Shown here in pieces: positions 6,932 through 15,616 of a stretch of 64,000 nucleotides of DNA (position 1 is the stretch's first letter; every line of letters starts with the position of its first letter). The notes under the pieces are model-generated. The model was not told the DNA's origin. It made no database searches and was given only the letters and a program-made list of their open reading frames with translations. This DNA is from Thiotrichaceae bacterium UBA4486 (GTDB taxonomy: Bacteria > Pseudomonadota > Gammaproteobacteria > Eutrophobiales > Eutrophobiaceae), in assembly GCA_002389045.1 (NCBI GenBank), contig DGNS01000006.1, positions 168,737 through 232,736 on the forward strand. Reading direction: 5' to 3'. The position numbers were made by a program, and so were the translations under genes.

Positions 6932-8614
6932 TTACTTCTGCTTTGCCCAGGAATCCCTGAGCGTGATAGTGCGGTTGAAGACGGGCTGTTCAGATATTGA
7001 ATCCTTGCCATCCATACAAAAATAGCCGAGTCGCTCGAACTGGTACACGGCGCCGGGTGTTGCCGCATTCAGGGAGGGCTCTAATAACGCGGCCTTGATC
7101 ACCTGGCGTGAGTCGGGATTCAGCCCGGCTTTCCAGTCGCCATCAGCAGCTTCCGGATCCGCATCCATGAACAACCGATCATAAAGCCGGACCTCGGCCT
7201 GCATGGCATGCTGCGCCGAGACCCAGTGTATGGTGCCCTTGACCTTGCGGCCGTCCGGGGCCTGACCACCGCGTGTTTGCGGATCGTAACTGCATCGAAG
7301 TTCGATGACGTCCCCCGCGGCATTTTTTATCACTTCGTTACAGGTGATGAAATAAGCATAGCGCAAGCGTACTTCGCGGCCGGGGCCGAGCCGGAAAAAC
7401 TTTTTCGGCGGATCTTCCATGAAATCATCACGCTCGATGTACAGGGTCTTCGAGAAAGGGATCTCGCGCTTACCCATGTCCGGGTTGTTGGGATGATTGA
7501 TCCCCTCCAGCATTTCAACCTGTCCGTCGGGATAATTTTCAATGGTGACTTTCAGTGGATCCAGTACCGCCAGTACCCGCGGCGACGTACGATCCAGTTC
7601 CTCGCGCACGCAGTTTTCCAGCACACCCACATCAATTACCGTGTCATTCCTGGTTACACCGATGCGTTCGCAGAATTCACGCACGGCAGCCGGCGGAAAC
7701 CCGCGACGGCGCACACCGGAGATGGTCGGCATTCGCGGATCGTCCCAGCCATCCACCCGTAACTCACTCACCAGTTGATTGAGTTTGCGTTTGCTCATGA
7801 CCGTGTAATTGAGGTTCAGCCGGGCAAACTCTATCTGCTGCGGATGACAGGGAACGGGCAACTGATCCAGGAACCAGTCATACAGCGCCCGGTGATCCTC
7901 GAACTCCAGTGTGCACAGGGAATGGGTGATGCCTTCGAGCGCATCGGAAATGCAATGCGTGTAGTCATACATGGGATAAATGCACCATTCATCGCCGGTG
8001 CGATGATGGATGGTTTTGCGGATCCGGTAAATGGTGGGATCACGCAGGTTCATGTTCGGGGAAGCCATGTCAATACGGGCTCGTAATACATGCTCGCCCT
8101 CATTGAATGCGCCGGCCTTCATGGCCTCGAACAATTCCAGGTTTTCCTCGACACTGCGATCGCGCCAGGGGCTGTTTTTACCGGGTTCTTTCAGGGTCCC
8201 GCGATATTCGCGGATCTGCTCCGCGCTGAGACTGTCCACGTAGGCCTTGCCCGCCCGGATCAGATACAGTGCAAATTCATACAATTGCGGAAAATAATCA
8301 GAGGCAAAATACAACCGATCCTTCCAGTCATAACCCAGCCAGTGCACATCGGCCTTGATCGATTCCACGTACTCCTCGTTTTCCTTTTCCGGGTTGGTAT
8401 CATCGAAACGCAGGTTGCAAAGACCGTGGTAATCCCCGGCTATACCGAAATTGAGACAGATAGACTTGGCATGCCCGAGATGCAGGTAACCGTTCGGCTC
8501 GGGCGGAAAGCGGGTGTGCACCCGGCCGTCGTTTTTCCCCCGGGCCAGATCCTCGCTGATGATCCTGCGTATAAAGTGGCCGGGCGCCGCCGTGTCCATA
8601 TCTTTGCTTGTCAT
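6932..8614 (-). CDS. glnS: Glutaminyl-tRNA synthetase
   Basis: This class I synthetase charges tRNA-Gln. It has 560 residues from the ATG at 8614, close to the 554 of Escherichia coli. Visible motifs are FPPEPNGYLHLGHAKS (the HIGH motif at residues 45-48), RFDDTNP, and VMSKRKL (the KMSKS motif near residue 275). The C-terminal anticodon-binding beta barrels follow, with RLGPGREVRLRYAY. An ATG at 8599 is a possible alternative start. The gene is separated by only 46 bp from the ubiquinone hydroxylase gene upstream and may be read from it. Confidence 0.96.
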   Translation of the reverse strand: MTSKDMDTAAPGHFIRRIISEDLARGKNDGRVHTRFPPEPNGYLHLGHAKSICLNFGIAGDYHGLCNLRFDDTNPEKENEEYVESIKADVHWLGYDWKDRLYFASDYFPQLYEFALYLIRAGKAYVDSLSAEQIREYRGTLKEPGKNSPWRDRSVEENLELFEAMKAGAFNEGEHVLRARIDMASPNMNLRDPTIYRIRKTIHHRTGDEWCIYPMYDYTHCISDALEGITHSLCTLEFEDHRALYDWFLDQLPVPCHPQQIEFARLNLNYTVMSKRKLNQLVSELRVDGWDDPRMPTISGVRRRGFPPAAVREFCERIGVTRNDTVIDVGVLENCVREELDRTSPRVLAVLDPLKVTIENYPDGQVEMLEGINHPNNPDMGKREIPFSKTLYIERDDFMEDPPKKFFRLGPGREVRLRYAYFITCNEVIKNAAGDVIELRCSYDPQTRGGQAPDGRKVKGTIHWVSAQHAMQAEVRLYDRLFMDADPEAADGDWKAGLNPDSRQVIKAALLEPSLNAATPGAVYQFERLGYFCMDGKDSISEQPVFNRTITLRDSWAKQK

Positions 8615-8660
8615 TGACTGCGTGTTATCCGTTAAAGTTGAAATGAAGGGAATTGTTACT

Positions 8661-9908
8661 CTAACCCGGCGCTTCCCGGACCCGCGCCACATCCGGAATA
8701 TCACCGCGAATCCCCATGGCGTATTCCATGAGATAATGTTTTACCGGCGGCAGGCGGTCGGTGATCCGCAAGCCGAGATTACGCAACTGCGGAAGCGGAG
8801 GAGTCTGCCGGGTAAACAACTCCTTGAACCCGGTCATCACATGCATCATGAATTGATCATCGCCCCGCCGCCAGCGTTCATAACGCCGCAGGACCTGCCG
8901 ATCCCCGATATCGCGTCCACGCCGGTATGTTTCCGTAACGACCTGGGCCAGCGCAGCGGCATCCAGTATGCCGAGGTTGGCGCCCTGTCCGGCCAGGGGA
9001 TGTACCACGTGAGCCGCATCACCGATCAGCGCCAGCCTGTCACCGATATAACGTTCCGCACTGCCATGTCCCAGCGGATAGTGCATGCTTGGCCCGCTTG
9101 CCGTCACAGCGCCCAGACGCATCTCCAGTGTCGCCTCAAGTTCCCGCTGAAACGCAGTTGTCTCAAGTTTCAGTAATGCCTGCACCTGCTCCGGAAGGAT
9201 CGACCAGACAATACCGCATTCATGCGCATCGTTCATGGGTAGAAACGCCAGTGTGCCGTCACTCAGGAATCGCTGTCTCGCGGTATCCCCGTGCGCCTTT
9301 TCTGTGCGGACAATACAGGCGAGCGCTGCCTGTTCATATTCATGACGGACGAACCCTATACCGGCCAGCGACCGGGTCAGTGAGTCCTTGCCATCGGCCG
9401 CGATTACCAGTCGTGCGGTAATACATCGGCCATCATCCAGACTGACCACTGCCTGTCCGGATTCGACGTCCAGCGACCGGAGCTGGGCCGGCTGATACCA
9501 GCTTACCCGGGACTCGTTGCGGATAGCAGCGGTCAGAGCCCGGGTTAGAATAGTACTCTCGATGATGTAACCGAGCGTGGGCCGGCAGACATCGGCACTG
9601 TCGAAGTGGATCTCGCCACGGCCGTTTTCATCCCAGACGTCCATTTTTCGGAAATGGCCGATGCGCCGCGGGTCCATCCTTGACCAGGCGCCAACGGCAT
9701 CCAGAATCTGCCGTGAAGCCGGGGTAATGGCCAGCGCCCGAGGGTCCGGTAGCGCATCCTGTGCTGCCTTCGCTGTCTCCTGTGCGTCGATCAATGCGAC
9801 TTGCAGGCCTTCACGCGCCAGTAAACCCGCGGCTACCTGCCCGGTGATCCCGGCGCCGACAATAATCACATCGACAGCGTGACTGCCCTGCTTGCTAACG
9901 CCCGCCAT
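8661..9908 (-). CDS. ubiI: Ubiquinone biosynthesis FAD-dependent hydroxylase (UbiI-like)
   Basis: This flavin monooxygenase of the UbiH/UbiI/UbiF family has 415 residues. It has an N-terminal Rossmann motif VIIVGAGITGQVAAGLL, the middle ADGKDSLTRSLAG, and the FAD-ribityl motif GDAAHVVHPLAGQGANLG. By position, directly after ubiH in the ygfB-pepP-ubiH-ubiI order, it should be the C5 hydroxylase, although sequence alone does not separate UbiI from UbiF. Its start ATG overlaps the ubiH stop (TAATG), so the two are translationally coupled. Confidence 0.88.
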   Translation of the reverse strand: MAGVSKQGSHAVDVIIVGAGITGQVAAGLLAREGLQVALIDAQETAKAAQDALPDPRALAITPASRQILDAVGAWSRMDPRRIGHFRKMDVWDENGRGEIHFDSADVCRPTLGYIIESTILTRALTAAIRNESRVSWYQPAQLRSLDVESGQAVVSLDDGRCITARLVIAADGKDSLTRSLAGIGFVRHEYEQAALACIVRTEKAHGDTARQRFLSDGTLAFLPMNDAHECGIVWSILPEQVQALLKLETTAFQRELEATLEMRLGAVTASGPSMHYPLGHGSAERYIGDRLALIGDAAHVVHPLAGQGANLGILDAAALAQVVTETYRRGRDIGDRQVLRRYERWRRGDDQFMMHVMTGFKELFTRQTPPLPQLRNLGLRITDRLPPVKHYLMEYAMGIRGDIPDVARVREAPG

Positions 9909-11125
9909 TACCCGGGCACCCGATGCAGGCGAGCGCCCAGACCGGCGCCCAGGCGCATGATCCGGCGCCTGAGTGCAGGCGCCAGCCCGGCCAACAAAAG
10001 ACCGCTATTGCGGGCCACGGTCAGGCAGGGATTGGTGGTATAAAACAACCGCGCCAGGCCGTCGGTAAAACGCAGCACTCGCTGCTGATCGGAACGGCGC
10101 AAATCGTTGTAACGCTGCAGGGTTGCAAGGCCGCCGGGATCGGCGCCGGCAACTGCCGCTGCCGCAAGTACTTCGGCCAGTCCGGCGACATCACGCAGGG
10201 CCAGGTTAAAGCCCTGGGCCGCATTCGGATGCAACGTATGCGCCGAATTGCCCAGCAGTAACGCACGGTCGCGGTACTGGTGCTTGACATGCTGCAAGGC
10301 TATTTCATAGCTGCTGCGTTTACCGGGACTGTGCAGCCTGCCGAGGCGGCGTCCGAACTGGCGTTGTACCTCGGCTACAAAGGCGTCGTCATTCATGTCC
10401 AGATAAACCTGCGCATCAGCGCTGTTTACGGTAAAAACCATGGCCATGCGGTCAGGACCGGCGGGCAGCAACGCCAGCGGGCCGTGCGCCGTAAAACGTT
10501 CAAAGGCAGTGTTTTGATGGGACAGTTCAGTCAGTACATTGCTGACGATGGCTGTCTGCCCATAAGCCTTGTCGATACGTTCGAAATGACACATTTCCCG
10601 GGTCCGGGATCGGCTGCCATCCGCCAGCACCAGTAGACGTGAGTTCAGGACCTGCTCGCCGGAGTCGGCGGCAATGGTCACCGTGACGCTGTCCGCACGA
10701 TTGTCGATGGCAACGACGCCGGCCGGGCAAATGAATGCCTGCACACTCTGTTGCAGGTTTTTCAACAAGGCCCGTCCCAGGTGTCGCGCCGACAACACAT
10801 GACCCAGGGCCTCGACACCCATCTCCCGCGCCGTCAGGCGCACCATGCCGGGCCGGTGCTGATCGGAAACGTGGATACGCTGAATGGGCGTCGCCGCGGT
10901 GACAACGTCGTCCCAGAGCCCGAGCGCCGTGAGAATCTGCCGGCTGGAGATCGACAGCGCCAGCGAGCGATCGTCAAAACTGGGTTGATGGTCGGCTTTC
11001 GGGGGGACAGCCTCGACCAGGCAGACCGACAGACCAACGGGACACAGCGCATGGGCCAGGCAGGCGCCGACCATGCCACCGCCAACGATGATTACATCGT
11101 AATCAGGGCCATTCACGCGTTTCAT
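9908..11125 (-). CDS. ubiH: 2-octaprenyl-6-methoxyphenol hydroxylase
   Basis: This FAD monooxygenase of 405 residues acts in ubiquinone synthesis. The N-terminal motif is VIIVGGGMVGACLAHAL, then FDDRSLALS, which is typical of UbiH, and GNSAHTLHPNAAQGFNLALRD near residue 300. The start overlaps the pepP stop (TGATG) and the stop overlaps the ubiI start, so the three genes form one tight operon. The link between the aminopeptidase and ubiquinone synthesis is positional only. Confidence 0.93.
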   Translation of the reverse strand: MKRVNGPDYDVIIVGGGMVGACLAHALCPVGLSVCLVEAVPPKADHQPSFDDRSLALSISSRQILTALGLWDDVVTAATPIQRIHVSDQHRPGMVRLTAREMGVEALGHVLSARHLGRALLKNLQQSVQAFICPAGVVAIDNRADSVTVTIAADSGEQVLNSRLLVLADGSRSRTREMCHFERIDKAYGQTAIVSNVLTELSHQNTAFERFTAHGPLALLPAGPDRMAMVFTVNSADAQVYLDMNDDAFVAEVQRQFGRRLGRLHSPGKRSSYEIALQHVKHQYRDRALLLGNSAHTLHPNAAQGFNLALRDVAGLAEVLAAAAVAGADPGGLATLQRYNDLRRSDQQRVLRFTDGLARLFYTTNPCLTVARNSGLLLAGLAPALRRRIMRLGAGLGARLHRVPG

Positions 11126-12447
11126 CAGGCCGCAAGCTGTTTCGCCATCAGCTCTTCGATCGCGTCAATGGATTTGGGCGCATCTTTGCTCAAGACCTCG
11201 TAACCGTTCCGGGTGACCAACACATCATCCTCGATGCGAATGCCGATGTTCCACCATTTACGGGCCAGTCCCCGGGTTTCCGCTGACAGGTACAGTCCCG
11301 GTTCCACGGTCATGATCATGCCCGGTTCCAGCGTTCGCCATTCGCCCTCGATCTTGTAATCACCGACATCATGCACATCCATGCCCAGCCAGTGACCGGT
11401 GCGGTGCATGTAATAGGGGCTGTAGGCGCTGTCGCTGACCAGTTGTTTGACGCTGCCCTTGAGAATACCCAGATCCACCAGGCCTTTGGTGATGACGCGA
11501 ATCGCCGCCTCGTGCGGTTCGTTCCAGTGCGTGCCCGGACGGATCGTCTCGATCGCGGCCAACTGGGCTTCGAGTACGATTTCATAGACGGCGCGTTGTG
11601 CTTTGCTGAACTTGCCGTTGACCGGAAAGGTGCGCGAGATATCGCTGGCGTAGCTGTCGTACTCGGCGCCGGCATCGATCAGCAGCAAATCACCGTCACT
11701 GAGCACGTCACTGTTTTCAGTGTAGTGCAGAATGCAGGCGTTGCGGCCACCGCCGACAATGGCCGGATAGGCCGGGAAGCGTGCGCCCTGCGCCATGAAT
11801 TCATAATTCAGTTCGGCTTCGAGCTGGTATTCCATCATTCCCGGGCGGCAAACCTGCATGGCGCGTTTGTGCGCCCCGGCCGAGATGCGGGCGGCTTTTT
11901 TCATAATTTTGATTTCATTACGGCTCTTGTACAAACGCATCTCGTGAAGGAAATGATTGGGCGAGATGATTTCATCCGGCGCGTGTACCCCGGAACGTAC
12001 CCGGTCACGCACCGCATTGACCCAGCCGCTGATGCGCTGATCAAACGCGGTGTCGTTGCCGATGTTGTAATACAGCCGCTCCTTGTTCTCCAGCAAACCG
12101 GCGATAATGTCATTCATATCGCCGATGGGAAATGCATCATCGGCGCCGTAGACACTGCAGGCACCCTCGAGACCGGCGCGCGCACCGTCCCAGCGCTCCA
12201 GTTTCGGGTCCCGTTCCCGGCAGAAAAGCAGGTACTCACCCTGCGGGCGGCCGGGGATCAGAACGGCGACGGCTTCCGGCTCGGGAAATCCCGTAAGGTA
12301 AAAAAAATCACTTTCCGGACGGAAAGGAAACTCGACATCACGGTTACGTATGCGTACCGGCGCCGTCGGAATGATGGCCACACTGTCATCACCCATCATG
12401 TCCATCAGGCGTTTGCGGCGCCTGGCCAGTTCTTTCCTGTCAATCAA
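11125..12447 (-). CDS. pepP: Xaa-Pro aminopeptidase II
   Basis: This metallopeptidase removes N-terminal residues that precede proline. It has 440 residues, with the creatinase-type N-domain (FRPESDFFYLTGF) and a pita-bread catalytic domain. The metal ligands are in LLIDAGAEYDSYASDISR, in the HRTGHWLGMDVHD block, and in MIMTVEPGLYL. The start codon is a TTG at 12447 with GGAGG 8 bp upstream, overlapping the ygfB stop by four bases. No in-frame ATG gives a full N-terminus. Confidence 0.94.
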   Translation of the reverse strand: MIDRKELARRRKRLMDMMGDDSVAIIPTAPVRIRNRDVEFPFRPESDFFYLTGFPEPEAVAVLIPGRPQGEYLLFCRERDPKLERWDGARAGLEGACSVYGADDAFPIGDMNDIIAGLLENKERLYYNIGNDTAFDQRISGWVNAVRDRVRSGVHAPDEIISPNHFLHEMRLYKSRNEIKIMKKAARISAGAHKRAMQVCRPGMMEYQLEAELNYEFMAQGARFPAYPAIVGGGRNACILHYTENSDVLSDGDLLLIDAGAEYDSYASDISRTFPVNGKFSKAQRAVYEIVLEAQLAAIETIRPGTHWNEPHEAAIRVITKGLVDLGILKGSVKQLVSDSAYSPYYMHRTGHWLGMDVHDVGDYKIEGEWRTLEPGMIMTVEPGLYLSAETRGLARKWWNIGIRIEDDVLVTRNGYEVLSKDAPKSIDAIEELMAKQLAA

Positions 12448-13004
12448 TGCAAAACCTCCGGATTCCCGTTTTCAGCTTTCAGCCTGGCAAATTCGTCATG
12501 GATATAAACGGCGCCCATGCGCACATACTCGCCAAGTTCCGTCAGTGACTGTTCGATTTCTTCCGCGGACTGCTCACCGGGTTCAGGATCCAGCCGGGCC
12601 ACCTCGGAGAGATCCGAAACCATTTCCTGGCATTGCCCGGACAGCGCGCTCCAGTCGATGGTTCCGGCGACACCAAGGCCGCTTAAAAAACCGTGACACC
12701 ATTCTGACAGGGACTGGCAACGTACCGCTGCAGGCGACGTCGAATCCGGTTGCAGGAGTTCGAAATCAAATTCATCTGACAGCAACTGCAGCGTAATATC
12801 CCTGCCCAGCTCGTAGATTTCGTCACGGTGTCGTTCGGTTATCGCATCACCGCCCTCCATCCCGGCGCATAGATATTTCCAGACGGATGCGTCGAGGGTA
12901 TCAGAGATGCATAAATAACCGGTAATAAAGCCGTGGCATTCAGCCGCATCAATACCCGAGGCAATCTCCTTCATCAGTTCCTGCAGTTCATTATATTCCA
13001 GCAT
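12444..13004 (-). CDS. ygfB: UPF0149 family protein
   Basis: This 186-residue all-helical cytoplasmic protein heads the ygfB-pepP-ubiH-ubiI operon, as in many gammaproteobacteria. It has the two family landmarks: AAECHGFITGYLC near residue 20 and SEWCHGFLSGLGVAG near residue 105. The C-terminus ends in a helix with YIHDEF. The fold resembles a small, possibly metal- or nucleic-acid-associated helical bundle; homologues have been linked to regulation of other genes, but no activity can be read from this sequence. Confidence 0.92.
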   Translation of the reverse strand: MLEYNELQELMKEIASGIDAAECHGFITGYLCISDTLDASVWKYLCAGMEGGDAITERHRDEIYELGRDITLQLLSDEFDFELLQPDSTSPAAVRCQSLSEWCHGFLSGLGVAGTIDWSALSGQCQEMVSDLSEVARLDPEPGEQSAEEIEQSLTELGEYVRMGAVYIHDEFARLKAENGNPEVLH

Positions 13005-13097
13005 GACCTACCTGTGGTTACGTACGTGATTGATTTTGCAGAGCAACATGCTGACACCGGCGATTTGGCACGGACCCGGGCCCGTTTGTGTCATCGC

Positions 13098-13126
13098 TTG
13101 ACCGTCACCAAGCGCCGCTCTATATT
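13098..13126 (+). promoter_or_regulatory. Sigma-70 promoter for the zapA operon
   Basis: TTGACC (13098-13103) and TATATT (13121-13126) are separated by 17 bp, a near-consensus promoter with a predicted start near 13133. It lies 64 bp before the ZapB-like gene, in the divergent gap with ygfB. Confidence 0.7.
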
Positions 13127-13196
13127 GGGAAATCCATAATATAAACGAAGCGTAGAGCTTGTTCATCACATAACTGAATCGGGACTGGTGCTTGTA

Positions 13197-13421
13197 ATGG
13201 TTGATGAAGAAAAAGAAACAATGGATCTGGTGGCGCTGGAATCGCGCGTCGATGAACTCATCAGGACAGTGGAAACGCTGCAGACCGAAAACACCGCGCT
13301 GCGTAACCAGCAGGAGTCACTGGTCAACGAACGCGCCGTGCTGATTGAGAAAACCGAGCAGGCGCGAACGCGTATTGAATCCATGATTTCACGCCTGCGC
13401 GCGATGGAAACCCGCACATGA
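13197..13421 (+). CDS. Small coiled-coil protein, TIGR02449 type (ZapB-like)
   Basis: This 74-residue protein is almost entirely a coiled coil: ESRVDELIRTVETLQTENTA then LRNQQESLVNE. This family sits directly upstream of zapA in many gammaproteobacteria and resembles the Z-ring factor ZapB. I chose the ATG at 13197; a GTG at 13188 in the same frame is an alternative. Its stop overlaps the zapA start by four bases (ATGA), so the two are translationally coupled. A role at the division ring is inferred from the coiled coil and this coupling. Confidence 0.82.
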   Translation: MVDEEKETMDLVALESRVDELIRTVETLQTENTALRNQQESLVNERAVLIEKTEQARTRIESMISRLRAMETRT

Positions 13422-13732
13422 GTTCTGAAGCCAAGCCCATTAATATCAAAATCATGGACAAGGAGTACCTGATCTCCTGTCCGGAAAATGAACGTGATCA
13501 GCTGTACAATGCGGCCGAAATGGTCAACAGCAAGATGACCCAGATCAAGAACGCCGGCAGCGTCATCGGCAGTGAGCGTATCGCCGTGATGGCAGCGCTG
13601 AATATCGCCCACGAACTGCTCGACTACCGTGACAAGAACGAGGTCTATACCTCCAGGCTGGACGACACCATTCGGCGCCTGCAGGGCAAGATCCACAACG
13701 CCCTGGGCAAGGGTGAACAACTCGAGATCTGA
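13418..13732 (+). CDS. zapA: Cell division protein ZapA
   Basis: ZapA cross-links FtsZ protofilaments at the division site. The protein has 104 residues: an N-terminal globular part with INIKIMDKEYLISCPENE, then VNSKM, GSERIAVMAALNIAHELL, and a C-terminal coiled coil. Length and motifs match the family. Downstream lies 6S RNA, the same order as in Escherichia coli. Confidence 0.95.
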   Translation: MSSEAKPINIKIMDKEYLISCPENERDQLYNAAEMVNSKMTQIKNAGSVIGSERIAVMAALNIAHELLDYRDKNEVYTSRLDDTIRRLQGKIHNALGKGEQLEI

Positions 13733-13819
13733 GCGGTCGCGGACTTGCACCGACAGATAATCAAGTTTTTAATTACAATAACCGATAAACTTCACAGGGA
13801 CGTCAGCAAGACAAAGCAA

Positions 13820-13825
13820 TATAAT
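13820..13825 (+). promoter_or_regulatory. -10 element of the 6S RNA promoter
   Basis: TATAAT sits 7 bp before the GGG that opens the 6S RNA closing stem, the expected spacing for the start. No clear -35 hexamer was found 16-18 bp upstream. Confidence 0.7.
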
Positions 13826-13832
13826 TTGATAT

Positions 13833-14017
13833 GGGTATTGCTGCGATGTGCGTATTCAGGCGGTCGTAACTTGAGCCTATACGCTATGACCAAGGGAACG
13901 TGACCGCACCCCTGTTGTGCATGTCCACCACGAGTGGAAAGCCTGATGGAGTGCCAATGCTCCCACTTGAACTTCCGGTTCAAGTTCAACACCTGTTACG
14001 GCATCGTGGTAATACCC
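13833..14017 (+). ncRNA. ssrS: 6S RNA
   Basis: This 185-nt RNA sequesters the sigma-70 RNA polymerase holoenzyme by mimicking an open promoter. Its first 16 bases (13833-13848) pair with its last 16 (14002-14017), with the outer GGGTATT/AATACCC stem perfect. The 3' half contains TTGAAC-TTCC-GGTTCAAG followed by ACACCTGTTACGGCATC, which matches the corresponding part of Escherichia coli 6S RNA. The central region can form the characteristic large bubble. The position just after zapA is conserved. The usual next gene, for 5-formyltetrahydrofolate cyclo-ligase, is absent here. Confidence 0.93.
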
Positions 14018-14072
14018 TCTTTACAACCTGGTCGTCCGTGACTCCGGATCTTTATATTCCCCGATATTCCCC

Positions 14073-14531
14073 ATGAATTACTGGTTAATGAAATCCGAAC
14101 CGGGTGAATTCAGCATTGATGATCTGAAACAACGCCCGAAAAAAACCGAGCCCTGGGACGGGGTACGCAATTACCAGGCCCGCAACATGATGCGTGACGA
14201 CATGCAAAAAGGCGACCTGGCCTTTTTTTATCATTCAAACTGCGATGAGCCCGGCATCGCAGGCATCATGGAGATTGTCAGCGAAGCATATCCCGATCCC
14301 ACGGCTTTTGATCCGGAGGATAAACACTTTGATGCCAAAAGTGATGCGGACAATCCGAGGTGGTTCCTGGTCGATGTCAGGTTCAAACGCAAATTCAAAC
14401 GCACGATTACCCTGACTGAATTACGTGAACACAGGGCCCTGGAAAATATGAAATTGTTACAGCGCGGCAACCGGCTGTCCGTGATGCCGGTCAGCCGGGA
14501 TGAATGGGAGTACATCATCGGCCTCGAGTAA
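14073..14531 (+). CDS. EVE domain protein
   Basis: This 152-residue protein is a single EVE domain, a PUA-like fold that binds modified bases in DNA or RNA. It starts with NYWLMKSEPGEFS, followed by WDGVRNYQARNMMR, GDLAFFYHSN, PGIAGIMEIV and WFLVDVRF, all standard for this family. The likely base-binding pocket uses the tryptophan and tyrosine residues of these segments. Stand-alone EVE proteins of this length are common housekeeping-like genes; the ligand is unknown. There is a 55-bp gap after 6S RNA. Confidence 0.93.
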   Translation: MNYWLMKSEPGEFSIDDLKQRPKKTEPWDGVRNYQARNMMRDDMQKGDLAFFYHSNCDEPGIAGIMEIVSEAYPDPTAFDPEDKHFDAKSDADNPRWFLVDVRFKRKFKRTITLTELREHRALENMKLLQRGNRLSVMPVSRDEWEYIIGLE

Positions 14532-14645
14532 TCCTGGCGGGGGCTGATTGATCTGCAATTCGGAACAGCTGACCAGCTCTCATTTCTCCTGAAATGAATC
14601 CTGCCGTCACTTGTCTAATTATCATTCAAGCACGATACTATTCAC

Positions 14646-15206
14646 ATGCAATCATCAAATCTAACCAATCATTTCCTGATTGCCATGCCGGGACTGGCCG
14701 ATCCCAATTTTGAGAAAACCGTGACCTATGTTTGCGCCCACAACGAAGACGGCGCCATGGGCATAACCATCAACCGGCCGCTTGATCTTGTGCTCGAGGA
14801 AGTGTTGCAGCAAATGCAACTGGAGGCCACCACCGAGGCTATCGCCAATACCGTCGTCTACCAGGGCGGGCCGGTACAGATAGACCGCGGTTTCGTGTTG
14901 CACAATCCCCGCTCCGGCTGGGATTCCTCCATTTCCATCAGCCAGCACATCGACATGACCACGTCGCGTGATGTGCTCAAGGCCATCGCCGAGGGTGAAG
15001 GCCCGGAAGACTGCCTGATCGCGCTCGGCTATTCCGGCTGGGGAGCGGGCCAACTGGAAAACGAGATCCGGCAGAATGCCTGGCTGAGCGGCCCGGCGAA
15101 TTCCGATATCATTTTCAGAACCCCGGTGCACCAGCGCTGGGAAATGGCCGCACGGGCGCTTGGCGTGGATCTGGATCTCATTTCCAGCGACGTCGGTCAC
15201 GCGTGA
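14646..15206 (+). CDS. YqgE/AlgH family protein (UPF0301)
   Basis: This 186-residue cytoplasmic protein has the family signature FLIAMPGLADPNFEKTVTYVC at the N-terminus, then GAMGITINRP, VYQGGPVQIDRGFVLH and LIALGYSGWGAGQLENE. In Pseudomonas the homologue is called AlgH, but its biochemical function is not known. It is coupled to ruvX: the GTG start of ruvX overlaps this stop codon, which is the conserved yqgE-yqgF order. Confidence 0.93.
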   Translation: MQSSNLTNHFLIAMPGLADPNFEKTVTYVCAHNEDGAMGITINRPLDLVLEEVLQQMQLEATTEAIANTVVYQGGPVQIDRGFVLHNPRSGWDSSISISQHIDMTTSRDVLKAIAEGEGPEDCLIALGYSGWGAGQLENEIRQNAWLSGPANSDIIFRTPVHQRWEMAARALGVDLDLISSDVGHA

Positions 15207-15607
15207 CCGAAAAGACGCTGCTCGGCTTCGATTACGGAAGCAAACGCATCGGTGTCGCCGTGGGGCAAACACTGACCGGCTCGGCCACGCCGATTGCCAT
15301 CGTCCGCTGCGTAAATCAAAAACCGGACTGGGAGCACATCTCGAGACTGCTGCGGGATTGGAACCCCGGCGCCCTGGTGGTCGGCATCCCGCTATGTATG
15401 GACGACCGGCGCCAGAGCATGACCGAAGCCTCGGAACGTTTCGCCCGCCAGCTTCAGGGCCGCTTTGAACTGCCCGTCTACCCGGTGGATGAACGGCTGT
15501 CTTCCCGCGAAGCCGGGGAGCGCCTGAAAAGCGCACACAACATCGACGCGGTCGCGGCCCAGGTGATTCTGGAAACCTGGTTTTCCCAACAACAGAATGT
15601 TGAGTAA
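15203..15607 (+). CDS. ruvX: RNase H-like nuclease RuvX (YqgF)
   Basis: This 134-residue protein has an RNase H-like fold and acts as a putative Holliday junction resolvase; homologues are also linked to 16S rRNA 5' maturation. The catalytic aspartate is in GFDYGSKRIGVA, the glutamate in PVDERLSS, and the last aspartate in NIDAVAAQVILETW. The start is a GTG at 15203 overlapping the yqgE stop. The length is standard. Confidence 0.93.
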   Translation: MTEKTLLGFDYGSKRIGVAVGQTLTGSATPIAIVRCVNQKPDWEHISRLLRDWNPGALVVGIPLCMDDRRQSMTEASERFARQLQGRFELPVYPVDERLSSREAGERLKSAHNIDAVAAQVILETWFSQQQNVE

Positions 15608-15616
15608 ACTGAGGCC

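Noticed and set aside
8615..8704. Extended N-terminus of GlnS
   Set aside because: The added 30 residues are unlike the family, overlap the ubiquinone hydroxylase gene and would start from within it.
11371..12507. 378-codon plus-strand ORF antisense to pepP
   Set aside because: It is the shadow of a long conserved gene in GC-rich DNA; its translation shows no family motif.
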